A stretch of 64,000 bases of DNA from Streptomyces sparsogenes (GTDB lineage Bacteria > Actinomycetota > Actinomycetes > Streptomycetales > Streptomycetaceae): the NCBI RefSeq assembly GCF_001704635.1, contig NZ_MAXF01000020.1, positions 62,001 to 126,000 of the forward strand. The letters run 5' to 3'. Positions 1 to 9,339 of the stretch are shown in pieces. The notes beneath the pieces are model-generated. The model saw only the letters and a program-made list of their open reading frames with translations, ran no database searches and was not told the origin of the DNA. Position numbers and translations under genes: made by a program. How positions within the stretch are numbered: position 1 is the stretch's first letter; every line of letters begins with the position of its first letter.

Positions 1-474
1 GCCCGCTCCTCGGTGCTGATCGCCAAGCTGATCGTGGAGACCGGCCGGATGCTGGTGTCCACCGTGGTCCTGCTGATCATGGGCTTCGCCATGGGCTTCG
101 ACCTCGAGACCGGACCGCTCGAGCTGCTCGCCGCGGTCGCGCTGGCCCTGCTCTTCGGCTCCTCGCTGACCTGGGTATTCATGCTGCTGGGCCTGTCGGT
201 CAAGACCCCTCAGGCCGTACAGGGACTGGGGTTCCTCGTGATCATGCCGCTGCAGTTCGGCTCGTCCATCTTCGCCCCGACCGCGACCATGCCCGGCTGG
301 TTGCAGTCCTTCACCAAGTACAACCCGCTCTCCCAGCTCGCCGACGGAGCCCGGGCGCTGACCAGCGGCCACGGCGCGGTCGCGCACCCGGTGACCATGG
401 TGGTGATCTGGGCGCTGGCCATCACGGTGGTCACCGCGCCGCTGGCGGTGGCGAAGTTCCGCAACAAGACCTGA
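1..474 (+). CDS. ABC-2 type transporter permease, C-terminal part
   Basis: The frame is open at the left edge, so the true start lies outside the window and only about 157 C-terminal residues are visible. They contain at least three hydrophobic segments and end with the short extracellular-loop-then-helix pattern typical of DrrB-like ABC-2 permeases (PLQFGSSIFAP, then NPLSQLADGARAL, then a final helix and a basic tail). Such permeases pair with a DrrA-type ATPase, normally encoded just upstream, and export drugs or lipids; the substrate cannot be read here. It converges on the AfsR-like gene with 30 bases between the stop codons. Confidence 0.8.
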   Translation, partial: ARSSVLIAKLIVETGRMLVSTVVLLIMGFAMGFDLETGPLELLAAVALALLFGSSLTWVFMLLGLSVKTPQAVQGLGFLVIMPLQFGSSIFAPTATMPGWLQSFTKYNPLSQLADGARALTSGHGAVAHPVTMVVIWALAITVVTAPLAVAKFRNKT

Positions 475-504
475 GCGGGATGCGCCACCCGCCGGACCGC
501 CGTG

Positions 505-3500
505 TCAGACGAGGGCGGTGGCCTCCTCCAGGGACAGGCCGCCGCCCTCGGCGTGCGCCCGCTCGTACGCCGCGTCGCCCAGCCGGGCCCGCAGCGCGGC
601 CTCGGTCCGCCGGCGGCCCGCGCTCTCCGAGAGGAGGACGCGGAAATGCGGCTGCCGCAGCGCGTCGTACGCGCCCACCAGCCGCGCCGCGGCCTCGGTG
701 CGCTCCGGGCCGCCCAGGTCGCACAGCGCCCAGGCGCCGATCAGCACATGGGTGACCTGGATGTGCGGCGCGACCATCTCGGCCAGCGGGTCGTCGACCT
801 TCGCGATGGCGCCGCGCACCCGCACGAGTGCCTCCTGGGGCCGTCCGTCGACCAGGTCCAGCCAGGCGATCAGCCCCTGCACCACGCCCTCGAAGAGGCC
901 CAGCGCGCGCCGGCCGAACTCGTCCAGCAGCCGCTCGAGCTGGTCCCGCGCCTCGTGGGTGGCGCCGGTGTTGCCGCAGCGCATGGCCAGTTGCAGCCGG
1001 GCGTACGACAGGGCCTCGCTCCCGGCGTGCGGGCCCTGCTCCACCACCGCCCGCAGGATCCGCTCCCCCGCCGCCGCCTCGGCCTCGTCCCGCGACTCGA
1101 CCATCGCCCCGCCCAGCCGTGCCCGCAGCAGTGACACCTGCGCATGCGCCCCCAACTGCTCGGCCCAGCCGATCGCCGCCCGGTAGTCGGCGGCGGCCGC
1201 CTCGCCCTCGCCGCGCTGCTCCAGCAACTCGCCGCGGCCGGACAGCGCCTCCGCCGCGCCCCACGCGTCCCCGAGCCGGGTGAAGATCTCCAGGCTCTCG
1301 TCGGCGTCCCGCAGCGCCTCCCGGCTTCCCCGGCCCACCTCGGCGCCCATCGGACCGCTCAGGACCTTGGCGCGCAGCTGGAGGAGCATGGCCTTCTCCC
1401 ACTCGTAGCCGAGCTCCCCGCAACTGCGCACCCCTTGCTCGACGACCTCCCGCAGCAGCGCGAACCGGCCGGTCAGCAGCACCGCGTAGAACCACATGAA
1501 GCCCGGGATGCGGCAGGTCTGCGGAAGCCCGGGGCGGTAGGCGCGGACGATCCCCTGGAGGTCTTCGGCCGCCTCGTCGTCGCTCAGCCCCCGCAGGTCG
1601 CCCTCGATGTTGGCCAGCCCGAGCAGCCGCACCCCGCGCCGCGCCTCGTCCAGCAGGTCGGGCGGCATGGGCGGCGGGCGGTCCGTACAGGACTCCAGCA
1701 GCGGGGCGACCGGGGAGACGGGCGGCGCGAAGGGGTTGGGACCGAGCGCCGCCGCGGCCGTCGTCCACTGGCGTGCCTCGCCGCGGTGCCCGCGCAGAGC
1801 CCAGAACCAGCCGAGCGACAGCACCAGGCACAGCGCCTCCTGCTCGTCGCGCGCGGCGACGGCGCGGCGCAGCGCGGCCCGCAGATTGTCGTGCTCCGTC
1901 TCCAGCCGGGCGAGCCACCGGCGCTGCTCCCGGCCGCGCAGCAGGGGGTCGGCGGTACGGGCCAGCTCCCGGTAGGCGACCAGGTGCCGCCGCTCGACCG
2001 CGGCGCGCTCCCCCGCCTGTTCGAGCCGGTCGGCGGCGTATTCGGCGACGGTCTCCAGCAGCCGGTAGCGCATGCCGTCGGTCGCGTCCGGGGCGGCGAC
2101 GACCAGGGACTTGTCGACGAGCGAGCCGAGGAGCGCGGCGACGTCGAGCGGATCCACGCCCTGGGCCCCACGGGCCCCGCCGGCCCCGGCGCCGACCCTG
2201 CCAGGCCCGCCGTCCCCGCCGGTCCCGTCGGCTGTGCCGTCCGGGTCCCCGCACACGGCCTCCGCGGCGGCCAGGTCGCAGCCGCCGGCGAAGACCGACA
2301 GCCGGCGCAGCACGGTGCGCTCCCGCTCGTCGAGCAGCCCCCAGGACCAGTCGACGACCGCGCGGAGCGTCTGCTGGCGGGGCAGTACGGTGCGGCTGCC
2401 GCTGGTCAGCAGGCGGAAGCGGTCGTCGAGCCGGTCGGCGAGCTGGCGCGGGGTGAGCACGCGCAGCCGCGCCGCGGCCAGCTCGATGGCCAGCGGCAGG
2501 CCGTCGAGCCGGCGGCAGATCTCGGCGCAGGCCGCCGGGTCGTCGGCCACCCGGAAGCCGGGCCGGGCCGCCGCGCCCCGGTCCTGGAGCAGCCGCAGCG
2601 CGACGGGGTCCGGCAGCGGGTCCACGGGGCGTACCAACTCCCCCGGGACCGCGAGCGGTTCTCGGCTGGTGGCCAGGACGGTGACGCCGGGGCAGCGGGT
2701 GAGCAGGGTCTCGGCGAGCCGGGCGGCGGCGTCGACGAGGTGCTCGCAGTTGTCGAGCACGATCAGCATGCGGCGCGGCGCGCAGTGGTCCACGAGCTGG
2801 GCGAGCGGGTCGAAGGCGGTCGGGTCGGTGGCGGCCCGCAGTTCTTCGGCGGCGGTGCCGCGGATGACGGTCTGACGCGCCCCGAGCGCGGTGAGCACGG
2901 CTTCCGGCACGGTCCCGGGGTCGTCCACGGGGGCGAGTTCGGCCAGCCAGACGCCGTCCGGCCAGGCGTCCGCCACCGATTCGGCGGCCTCCTGGGACAG
3001 CCGGGTCTTCCCGGCCCCGCCGGGCCCGAGCAGGGTGACCAGCCGGTGGGGCCCGGCCAGATCGGCCCGCAGCACGCCGAGGTCGGTCTCACGGCCCACG
3101 AAGCTCGTCAGCCGGGCCCGCAGATTGCCCCCCGACCGCGCCGCGACTCCCTGGGCAGGGGCTCCGCCGGAGGCGGGCACGGAGCCGCCAGGCAGGAGAC
3201 CGCCAGAGGCGGCGGACGGCCGGCCCGTCGCGGGCCCGGGGTGGCCGGGCCGGCCGGCGGCATCCGCCGGGGCCGGGACCGGGGCCGAGGTCCGGGCGGG
3301 GTGGAGCAGGTCGGCGTGGAGGGCGCGGAGGGTGGGGCCGGGGTCGGCGCCGAGGCGGTCGGCGATCTCGCGGCGGATCGCCTCGTACGCGGTCAGCGCC
3401 TCCGCCGTGCGCCCCGCGTCGCGCAGGGCGCGGATCCACAGGGCGTGCAGGGGCTCGTCGAGCGGATGGGCCGCGCACAGCTCGGCGAGCCGGGGCAGGA

Positions 3501-4014
3501 CCCGCTCGGCGCGGCCGAGCGCGAGGTCGGCCGCGATCCGGTAACGGCGGGCGTCCAGCCGGCGGGCCTCGGCGCGAGCCGCCGCCGAGGCGGCGCCGGG
3601 GAGGTCGGCGAGGGCCGGGCCGCGCCACAGGGCGAGCGCGTCGTCGAGGACGGCGGCGGCCTTGGCCGGGTCGCCGTCCTCCAGCGCCGCGGACCCCGCG
3701 GTCACGAGGCGTTCGAAGCGGTGCAGATCGACGTCGTCGGGGTCGGCGCACAGCCGGTAGCCGCCGGGGACTGAGCTCACGGCGTCCTTGCCGAGGGCCC
3801 TGCGGAGGCGGCCTACGAGGGCCTGCAGCGCGCCGTGGCCGTCGGCGGGCGGGTCGGCGTCCCAGATCTCGCCGATCAGCGCGCCGGTGGTGTGCACCCG
3901 TCCCGGGCGGAGCGCCAGCACGGTCAGCAGGACGCGCAGACGGGTGCCGCCGAGCGCGACGGGGGTGCCGTCGTCGCGGTGGGCCTGGGTGGTGCCGAGC
4001 AGGGCGTAGCGCAC
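505..4014 (-). CDS. AfsR/SARP-family transcriptional regulator with NB-ARC ATPase and TPR region
   Basis: A 1169-residue multidomain regulator. Residues 1-90 are an OmpR-type winged helix, 95-240 a bacterial transcriptional activation domain (BTAD), followed by a Pro/Gly/Ala linker (240-300), an NB-ARC/STAND ATPase with Walker A GPGGAGKT at 330-337 and Walker B-like MLIVLDNCEH, and a long C-terminal helical repeat region. This order matches AfsR-type activators of secondary metabolism. I place the start at the GTG at 4014, where homology begins (VRYALLGTTQ); the open frame runs 57 codons further but is Arg-rich and unlike protein. It is divergent from the protease gene. Its target genes are not evident; the ABC exporter to the left is one candidate. 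Confidence 0.88.
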   Translation of the reverse strand: MRYALLGTTQAHRDDGTPVALGGTRLRVLLTVLALRPGRVHTTGALIGEIWDADPPADGHGALQALVGRLRRALGKDAVSSVPGGYRLCADPDDVDLHRFERLVTAGSAALEDGDPAKAAAVLDDALALWRGPALADLPGAASAAARAEARRLDARRYRIAADLALGRAERVLPRLAELCAAHPLDEPLHALWIRALRDAGRTAEALTAYEAIRREIADRLGADPGPTLRALHADLLHPARTSAPVPAPADAAGRPGHPGPATGRPSAASGGLLPGGSVPASGGAPAQGVAARSGGNLRARLTSFVGRETDLGVLRADLAGPHRLVTLLGPGGAGKTRLSQEAAESVADAWPDGVWLAELAPVDDPGTVPEAVLTALGARQTVIRGTAAEELRAATDPTAFDPLAQLVDHCAPRRMLIVLDNCEHLVDAAARLAETLLTRCPGVTVLATSREPLAVPGELVRPVDPLPDPVALRLLQDRGAAARPGFRVADDPAACAEICRRLDGLPLAIELAAARLRVLTPRQLADRLDDRFRLLTSGSRTVLPRQQTLRAVVDWSWGLLDERERTVLRRLSVFAGGCDLAAAEAVCGDPDGTADGTGGDGGPGRVGAGAGGARGAQGVDPLDVAALLGSLVDKSLVVAAPDATDGMRYRLLETVAEYAADRLEQAGERAAVERRHLVAYRELARTADPLLRGREQRRWLARLETEHDNLRAALRRAVAARDEQEALCLVLSLGWFWALRGHRGEARQWTTAAAALGPNPFAPPVSPVAPLLESCTDRPPPMPPDLLDEARRGVRLLGLANIEGDLRGLSDDEAAEDLQGIVRAYRPGLPQTCRIPGFMWFYAVLLTGRFALLREVVEQGVRSCGELGYEWEKAMLLQLRAKVLSGPMGAEVGRGSREALRDADESLEIFTRLGDAWGAAEALSGRGELLEQRGEGEAAAADYRAAIGWAEQLGAHAQVSLLRARLGGAMVESRDEAEAAAGERILRAVVEQGPHAGSEALSYARLQLAMRCGNTGATHEARDQLERLLDEFGRRALGLFEGVVQGLIAWLDLVDGRPQEALVRVRGAIAKVDDPLAEMVAPHIQVTHVLIGAWALCDLGGPERTEAAARLVGAYDALRQPHFRVLLSESAGRRRTEAALRARLGDAAYERAHAEGGGLSLEEATALV

Positions 4015-4187
4015 CGCCCCATTGTCATGCACGGCGAGGGCGATCCGTTCAGCTGTTCGCCCGCGTCGGCCTCGCCGGCGACTCCCCGGGGTCCCCCGCC
4101 GTCGCTCCCGGAACCTATGACACCCTGCTCGACGTTTCCCGGGCACCGCACGCCGCGCCCCCCGATCCACACGGAGAGACCTCACGC

Positions 4188-4976
4188 ATGGCCACCGCAG
4201 TAAGCCGCCGCGACCGGCGCATAAGCCCCGTCTTCCTCGGCCTGGTCGCGATCATGGGCGTGTCCGGATGGGCGGTGTGGACGGGCTCCTCGGCGAGCCC
4301 CGGCTTCGCCGTCTTCCTCTTCGTGGTCTCCGGCTGGGTGGTGTCGCTGTGTCTGCACGAGTACGCCCACGCGCGCACCGCGCTGCACGGCGGTGACATC
4401 TCGATCGGCGCCAAGGGCTATCTGACCCTGAACCCGCTGAAGTACACCCATGTGGCGTTGAGCATCGTGCTGCCCGTGATCTTCGTGATCATGGGCGGGA
4501 TCGGGCTCCCCGGCGGGGCGGTGTTCATCGAGCGGCACCGCATCCGCGGCCGCTGGAAGCACAGCCTGATCTCGGCCGCCGGGCCGCTGACGAATGTCGC
4601 GTTCGCGGTGGCGCTGACCGCGCCGTTCTGGCTCGGCGCGCTGGACGGGGTGCCGGAGGTGTTCCGTTACGCGCTCGCGTTCCTGGCGATGTTGCAGGTC
4701 ACCGCGGCCATCTTGAACTTCCTCCCGGTCCCGGGGCTCGACGGGTACGGGGTGATCGAGCCGTGGCTGTCGTACCGCGTGCGGCGGCAGGTCGAGCCGT
4801 ACGCGCCGTTCGGACTGCTCGCGGTGTTCGGGGTGCTGTGGATACCCGAGGTCAACCAGGTCTTCTTCGACGCGATCGACGGGGTGATGCGGACCCTTGG
4901 CGTCTCGGAATGGGAGACCTACTGGGGTCAGGAGTTCTTCCGCTTCTGGCAGGGCGAGCCCCAGCTCACCCCGTGA
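4188..4976 (+). CDS. site-2 protease family (M50) membrane metalloprotease homologue
   Basis: 262 residues with about five or six membrane segments. The zinc-binding motif HEYAH (residues 57-61) lies in a helix and the third ligand motif LDG (D185, in NFLPVPGLDG) is present, so catalytic residues look intact. This is the short form of the family without PDZ or CBS domains. Such proteins cleave substrates within the membrane or serve as Zn-peptidase-like membrane proteins of unknown role. The ATG at 4188 follows a GGAGAG about 14 bases upstream. Its last 11 bases overlap the convergent small membrane protein gene. Confidence 0.85.
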   Translation: MATAVSRRDRRISPVFLGLVAIMGVSGWAVWTGSSASPGFAVFLFVVSGWVVSLCLHEYAHARTALHGGDISIGAKGYLTLNPLKYTHVALSIVLPVIFVIMGGIGLPGGAVFIERHRIRGRWKHSLISAAGPLTNVAFAVALTAPFWLGALDGVPEVFRYALAFLAMLQVTAAILNFLPVPGLDGYGVIEPWLSYRVRRQVEPYAPFGLLAVFGVLWIPEVNQVFFDAIDGVMRTLGVSEWETYWGQEFFRFWQGEPQLTP

Positions 4977-5175
4977 CCTCGGCCTCCCGGCCGGTCTCGT
5001 GGGCGGCGGCCCGGTCCGCCTTGGCCTTGCGCAGGTAGTACCAGGTCATGTTGGAGGAGATGCCCGCCAGCAGGATCCACACCACGCCGAGCCAGCTGCC
5101 CCGCGCGAAGGACAGGACCGCCGCGACGACGGCGAGGACGCAGACGGCGAGGGAGTAGAGGGCCAGTCGGGGCAT
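4966..5175 (-). CDS. small two-helix membrane protein, function unknown
   Basis: 69 residues with two predicted membrane helices (roughly residues 4-22 and 27-45) and a basic then acidic cytosolic tail. The ATG at 5175 is chosen over upstream in-frame starts because AGGAG sits eight bases before it and the hydrophobic segment begins directly after. Similar short proteins are common in Streptomyces without known function. It is convergent with the M50 gene, overlapping it by 11 bases. Confidence 0.65.
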   Translation of the reverse strand: MPRLALYSLAVCVLAVVAAVLSFARGSWLGVVWILLAGISSNMTWYYLRKAKADRAAAHETGREAEVTG

Positions 5176-5274
5176 GGTGTCGGCTCCTGTCCGGGATGTG
5201 GTGGTCCCGGACATTGTCCCCCATGCCCCGTCCCTCTCCCCCATGCCCCGCCCCGCTCCGGCCGGTGACCCCGC

Positions 5275-6000
5275 TCAGACGTCGGTGACCCGCAGGCCGG
5301 CGTGCGCCTTGTAGCGGCGGTTCGTCGAGATCAGGTTGGCCACCAGCGACTCGACCTGGTGGGCGTTGCGCAGCCGCCCCGCGTACACGCCCCGCATCCC
5401 GGGGATGCGGGCCGCCAGCGCCTGGACCAGGTCGGTGTCGGCGCGGCTCTCGCCCAGCACCATCACATCGGTGTCGATCCGCTCGACCCCCGGGTCCTGC
5501 AGCAGCACCGCCGACAGGTGGTGGAAGGCGGCGGTCACCCGCGAGTCGGGCAGCAGGGCCGCGGCCTGCTCGGCGGCGCTTCCCTCCTCGGGCTTCAGCG
5601 CGTACGCGCCCTTCTTGTCGAAGCCGAGCGGGTTCACACAGTCGACGACGAGCTTGCCGCTCAGCTCCTCGCGCAGCGCCTCCAGCAGCCCCGCGTGGCC
5701 CTCCCACGGCACGGCGACGATCACGATATCGCTGCGCCGCGCGCACTCCGCGTTGTCCGCGCCCTCGATGCCGAGCCCGGCGCCGCCGAGCTCCTCGGCC
5801 GCGGTCCGCGCCCGCTCCGCGGCCCGCGATCCGATGATCACCTTCTGGCCCACCCGGGCCAGCCGGTACGCCAGGCCGCGCCCCTGGTCGCCGGTGCCCC
5901 CGAGCACCCCGACGACCAGGTCGGACACGTCCGGCAGGTCCCAGGGGTCCTTCGCGGGGGCCTTCTTGGCGGGCGTCGCGTCATCAGCAGCAGTAGTCAT
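5275..6000 (-). CDS. npdG: NADPH-dependent F420 oxidoreductase
   Basis: 241 residues. After an Ala/Lys-rich leader of about 25 residues comes a Rossmann fold with GVLGGTGDQGRGLAYRLA, then VIIGSRAAERA, the pattern of F420-dependent NADP reductases. These move hydride between NADPH and the deazaflavin F420, setting the pool used by F420-dependent reductases in actinomycetes, including antibiotic tailoring enzymes. ATG at 6000. It stands alone between the small membrane gene and the transporter operon, 53 bases from the latter's end. Confidence 0.9.
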   Translation of the reverse strand: MTTAADDATPAKKAPAKDPWDLPDVSDLVVGVLGGTGDQGRGLAYRLARVGQKVIIGSRAAERARTAAEELGGAGLGIEGADNAECARRSDIVIVAVPWEGHAGLLEALREELSGKLVVDCVNPLGFDKKGAYALKPEEGSAAEQAAALLPDSRVTAAFHHLSAVLLQDPGVERIDTDVMVLGESRADTDLVQALAARIPGMRGVYAGRLRNAHQVESLVANLISTNRRYKAHAGLRVTDV

Positions 6001-6053
6001 GACAGCGATACTGTCACGCCCACGTCACGCCTTCACGCTGCCCTCCATGAGCG

Positions 6054-6995
6054 TCACGCCTTCACGCTGCCCTCCGTGAGCCCCGTGCGCCAGTACCGCT
6101 GCAACACCCCCATGAGGACCATCAGCGGCAGAACGGACAGGAAGGCGCCGCCGACCGTGTACTGGTAGAGCTCCGGTTGCCGGTCCGCGTACCCCTGCCA
6201 GGAGGTGAGCCCGAGCTGGATCGGATACAGGTCGGAGTCGGAGAGCATCACCAGCGGCAGCAGGAAGTTGTTCCAGATGTGCACGAACTGGAACAGGAAG
6301 ACGGTCACCAGCGCGGGGGTCATCAGCCGCAGCCCCAGCACGGTGAAGATCCGCGCCTCGCCCGCCCCGTCGATCCGCGCCGCCTCGAGCAGCGAGTCGG
6401 GCACGGCGGCGGTCGCGTAGATCCGGCACAGATAGACCCCGAAGGGGCTGACCATGCTGGGCAGCAGCACCGACGCGTAGGTGTTGGCGAACCCCATCTC
6501 GCTGAACAGGAGGTACAGCGGCAGGGCGAGCGCGGTGCCCGGGATCAGCACCCCGGCGAGGACGACGTTGAAGACGCCCTCCCGGCCGGGGAAGGGGAAC
6601 TTGGCCAGGGCGTAGCCGGCGGCGGCCGACAGGAGCGTGGCGGCCAGCGCGCCGGCGCCCGCGTACAGCAGACTGTTGCCGAACCAGCGGACGTAGATGC
6701 CGTCGTCGTAGGTGAGCACCCGGCGCAGATAGTCGATGGGGTGCGGGTCGTGGAACCAGAAGCCGAACGTGCCGAAGAGGTCGCTGCTGGACTTGGTCGC
6801 CGACACGGCGAGCCAGTACACCGGCATCAGGAAGTACAGGGCCGCGACGGTGAGCAGGGAGACGGTGATGACGCGGTGGCGCAGCGGCGGCCGCCGGCCG
6901 TCCCGGCGGCGGCCGGGGCGGCGCGACTCGCTCGCCCCGGTGCCCGACGCCGGAGCGCCGTCCGCCGGGATGTGCTGGGTGACCTCGGTGCTCAC
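6054..6995 (-). CDS. carbohydrate ABC transporter permease, MalG type
   Basis: 313 residues with an Arg/Pro-rich cytosolic N-terminus and six membrane helices. The EAA loop that contacts the ATPase is clear (EAARIDGAGEARIFTVLGLR). This is the second permease of a CUT1 sugar importer. The GTG start at 6995 overlaps the stop of the MalF-type gene in a GTGA, so the two are translationally coupled. The longer open frame upstream is a shadow of that gene. No ATPase lies in the operon; Streptomyces CUT1 importers commonly share the MsiK ATPase encoded elsewhere. Confidence 0.9.
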   Translation of the reverse strand: MSTEVTQHIPADGAPASGTGASESRRPGRRRDGRRPPLRHRVITVSLLTVAALYFLMPVYWLAVSATKSSSDLFGTFGFWFHDPHPIDYLRRVLTYDDGIYVRWFGNSLLYAGAGALAATLLSAAAGYALAKFPFPGREGVFNVVLAGVLIPGTALALPLYLLFSEMGFANTYASVLLPSMVSPFGVYLCRIYATAAVPDSLLEAARIDGAGEARIFTVLGLRLMTPALVTVFLFQFVHIWNNFLLPLVMLSDSDLYPIQLGLTSWQGYADRQPELYQYTVGGAFLSVLPLMVLMGVLQRYWRTGLTEGSVKA

Positions 6996-7984
6996 CTGCT
7001 CGTCCCGCCCTTCCCCTTGGACCCCTTGACCCGCTTGGCCCCCTTGGCCCCTTTGGGCTCTTTGGGCTCTCGCTGCCCCACGAGCCGCAGGAAGCCGAAG
7101 GACAGCACGCACGCGACCAGCGCGAGCAGCACCGCCTCGGCCGCCGCGGTGTGCTGGTTGTTGCTGGTGAACGCCTCGTTGTAGGCCGCCAGGTTGGGGG
7201 TGTAGCCGGAGTCGATGGAGTTGCTGAGCGGCTTGAGCACCTTGGGCTCGCTGAACATCTGGAGGGTGCCGATGATGCTGAAGACGGTGGTGAGCACGAG
7301 CGCGGGCCGGATCAGCGGCAGCTTGATGTGCCAGGCGATCTGCCAGCCCCTGGCCCCGTCGATGCGCGCCGCCTCGTACAGCTCGCCGGGCACGGCCTTG
7401 AGCTGCGCGATCAGCACCAGCATGTTGTAGCCGGTGAACTGCCAGGTGACGATGTTGGCGATGGACCACAGCACGGCCCCGCGGGACAGGAAGTCCACGT
7501 CCCAGCCCGCGGAGTGGGCGATCTCCACCAGGGGGCTGATGCCCGGCACGTACAGGAAGCCCCACAGGATGGAGGCGATGACGCCGGGCACCCCGTACGG
7601 CAGGAAGAAGGCGGTCCGGAAGAAGCCGACCCAGCGGGCGGAGGCCGCCTCCAGCAGCAGCGCCAGCCCGGTGGCCAGCGCGATCATCACCGGGATCTGT
7701 ACGGCGCCGAACAGCAGCACCCGCCCGAAGCCGGCGGTGAAGCGGTCGTCCTCCAGCGCGGTGGCGTAGTTGGACAGCCCCGCCCAGACCTCCTTGGTCT
7801 CGCCGCCGAGGCCGAGCGTGCCCGTGCGCTCGACCTTGAGCAGGCTCTCGTAGACGGCGTAGCCGATGGGCGCCAGGAAGCACAGCGCGAAGAGCGCGAG
7901 GAAGGGCAGCAGGAATCCGGCCGCCGCCCGTGCGCCGCGGAGCTGGGTGCGGGTGGGGCGTCTCACCCGGGCGGGGCCTGTCAC
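6992..7984 (-). CDS. carbohydrate ABC transporter permease, MalF type
   Basis: 330 residues, six membrane helices, EAA loop EAARIDGARGWQIAWHIKLP. It is the first permease of the importer. The GTG at 7984 overlaps the binding-protein stop (GTGA). The C-terminus is a long Lys/Gly-rich tail (from about KEPKGAKGAKRVKGSKGK) repeating a KGAK/KGSK theme, unusual for MalF and possibly a repeat-expanded, unstructured extension. Confidence 0.9.
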   Translation of the reverse strand: MTGPARVRRPTRTQLRGARAAAGFLLPFLALFALCFLAPIGYAVYESLLKVERTGTLGLGGETKEVWAGLSNYATALEDDRFTAGFGRVLLFGAVQIPVMIALATGLALLLEAASARWVGFFRTAFFLPYGVPGVIASILWGFLYVPGISPLVEIAHSAGWDVDFLSRGAVLWSIANIVTWQFTGYNMLVLIAQLKAVPGELYEAARIDGARGWQIAWHIKLPLIRPALVLTTVFSIIGTLQMFSEPKVLKPLSNSIDSGYTPNLAAYNEAFTSNNQHTAAAEAVLLALVACVLSFGFLRLVGQREPKEPKGAKGAKRVKGSKGKGGTSR

Positions 7985-9339
7985 CCGGCCTTCACCTTCA
8001 GTCCCTTTTCCCTCAGGTCGCTGATCGTCTGGCCCTGCACGGTCTTCAGTACGGACCTGAAGGAGCCGCCGTCGCCGATGGCGGCGGTGAAGGCGTCGCC
8101 GAGCCGCTGGTAGAGGGTGTCGGTGGCCGGGCCCCACCGCCAGCTGGTGTCCACGCCCCTGCTCGCGGCGTCGAAGACCTCGCTGTACTCCTGTCCGCCG
8201 AAGAAGTCCTTGTGCACATCCAGGTCGGAGGTGGCGTAGCCCTGCTTGGCGGCGGGGGTGCCGTAGCCGTTGTCGATGAGCAGCTTGATGGACTCGGGGT
8301 CGGTGTTGAGCCAGATCGCGAAGTCCAGTGCCTCCTTGGGGTACTTGCTCTTGGCGAAGACCGCGGTGGTGGAGCCGCCCCAGTTGGCGAAGGCCCCGTC
8401 GCCCTTCTTCCACTGCGGCATGGGCACGACCCGCCACTTTCCGCTGGTCTTGGGGGCGTTGCCGACCAGCAGCGCGTCGCCCCAGCTGGCGCCGAGCCAG
8501 GAGGCCATCGCGCCGGTCTGGACGTCCTTGTACCAGGCGTTCTGCCGGTCCGGGATGGTCTTGATCAGCTTCTGCTCGACCAGCGCCTCCCAGTAGTCGG
8601 CGACCTTGCGGGTCGGCTCGTCGTCGATGCTCACCAGCCAGGTGTCGCCCTCGGCGCCGAACCAGCGCGCCCCCGCCTGCCAGGCCAGGCCCGCGAAGCG
8701 GTTGCCGTTGGTCGCCGAGAAGGTCTCGATCCAGGCGCCCTTCTTGCGGATCGCCTTGGCCGCCGCCTCGTACTCGTCCCAGGTGGTGGGGGGTTCGATG
8801 GCCCACTTGTCGAACAGGTCCCGGCGGATGAACAGCCCCATCGGCCCGGACGCCTGCGGGACGGCGTACACCGCCTTGCCGAACACCGACTGCTGCCACT
8901 GCCAGCCGACGAACTTGTCCTTGTGCTCGCCGACCCCGTACTTGGTGAGGTCCAGCAGGCCGTTGTCGATGAGGAAGCTGGGCACGACCGGGTATTCGAT
9001 CTGGCCGAGGTCGGGCGGGTTGCCCGTTCTGATCGCGGCGTGCATCTTCGCGTACTGGGCGCCGTCCACGGCCGAGACCTTCTCGACCTCGACCCGCACC
9101 TCGGGGTTCTTGCTGTTCCACAGGTCGACGGGCTTGTCGATGCCCGGCACCCAGGACCAGAAGGTCAGGGTGATCTTCTCGCCCTTCTTGCGGCCCTTGG
9201 GCTCGTCGTCCCCGTCGTCCGAGCCGCAGCCCGCGAGGGCGAGGCCGGCCGCCGCGGCGGCCGCGCCGCCCAGGACGGCGCGCCGCCCGGGGCCCTGGGG
9301 CCGGCCGTCGTGGGATCTGTGCGGGTACGTCTCGCTCAT
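7981..9339 (-). CDS. extracellular solute-binding lipoprotein (family 1)
   Basis: 452 residues. The N-terminus has a paired-Arg motif (GRRAVLGG) before a hydrophobic stretch and a lipobox LAGC, so it is probably a Tat-exported lipoprotein anchored outside the membrane. The mature part begins with an acidic linker and then ITLTFWSWVPGIDKPVDLWN, the start of family 1 sugar-binding proteins. It delivers a carbohydrate to the two permeases downstream. Its ATG overlaps the sialidase stop by four bases, so uptake and glycan hydrolysis are co-expressed. The ligand is not determinable; sialic acid or a sialylated or related glycan is suggested only by the neighbour. Confidence 0.9.
   Translation of the reverse strand: MSETYPHRSHDGRPQGPGRRAVLGGAAAAAAGLALAGCGSDDGDDEPKGRKKGEKITLTFWSWVPGIDKPVDLWNSKNPEVRVEVEKVSAVDGAQYAKMHAAIRTGNPPDLGQIEYPVVPSFLIDNGLLDLTKYGVGEHKDKFVGWQWQQSVFGKAVYAVPQASGPMGLFIRRDLFDKWAIEPPTTWDEYEAAAKAIRKKGAWIETFSATNGNRFAGLAWQAGARWFGAEGDTWLVSIDDEPTRKVADYWEALVEQKLIKTIPDRQNAWYKDVQTGAMASWLGASWGDALLVGNAPKTSGKWRVVPMPQWKKGDGAFANWGGSTTAVFAKSKYPKEALDFAIWLNTDPESIKLLIDNGYGTPAAKQGYATSDLDVHKDFFGGQEYSEVFDAASRGVDTSWRWGPATDTLYQRLGDAFTAAIGDGGSFRSVLKTVQGQTISDLREKGLKVKAG

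Noticed and set aside
1144..3774. 876-residue open frame on the plus strand
   Set aside because: It is the antisense shadow of the AfsR-like gene, with Gly/Arg/Gln-rich sequence and no motif. High GC makes such frames common; the same holds for long shadows at 8.0-9.4, 27.2-28.6, 28.7-30.6, 35.1-37.5, 44.1-45.7 and 54.5-56.6 kb.
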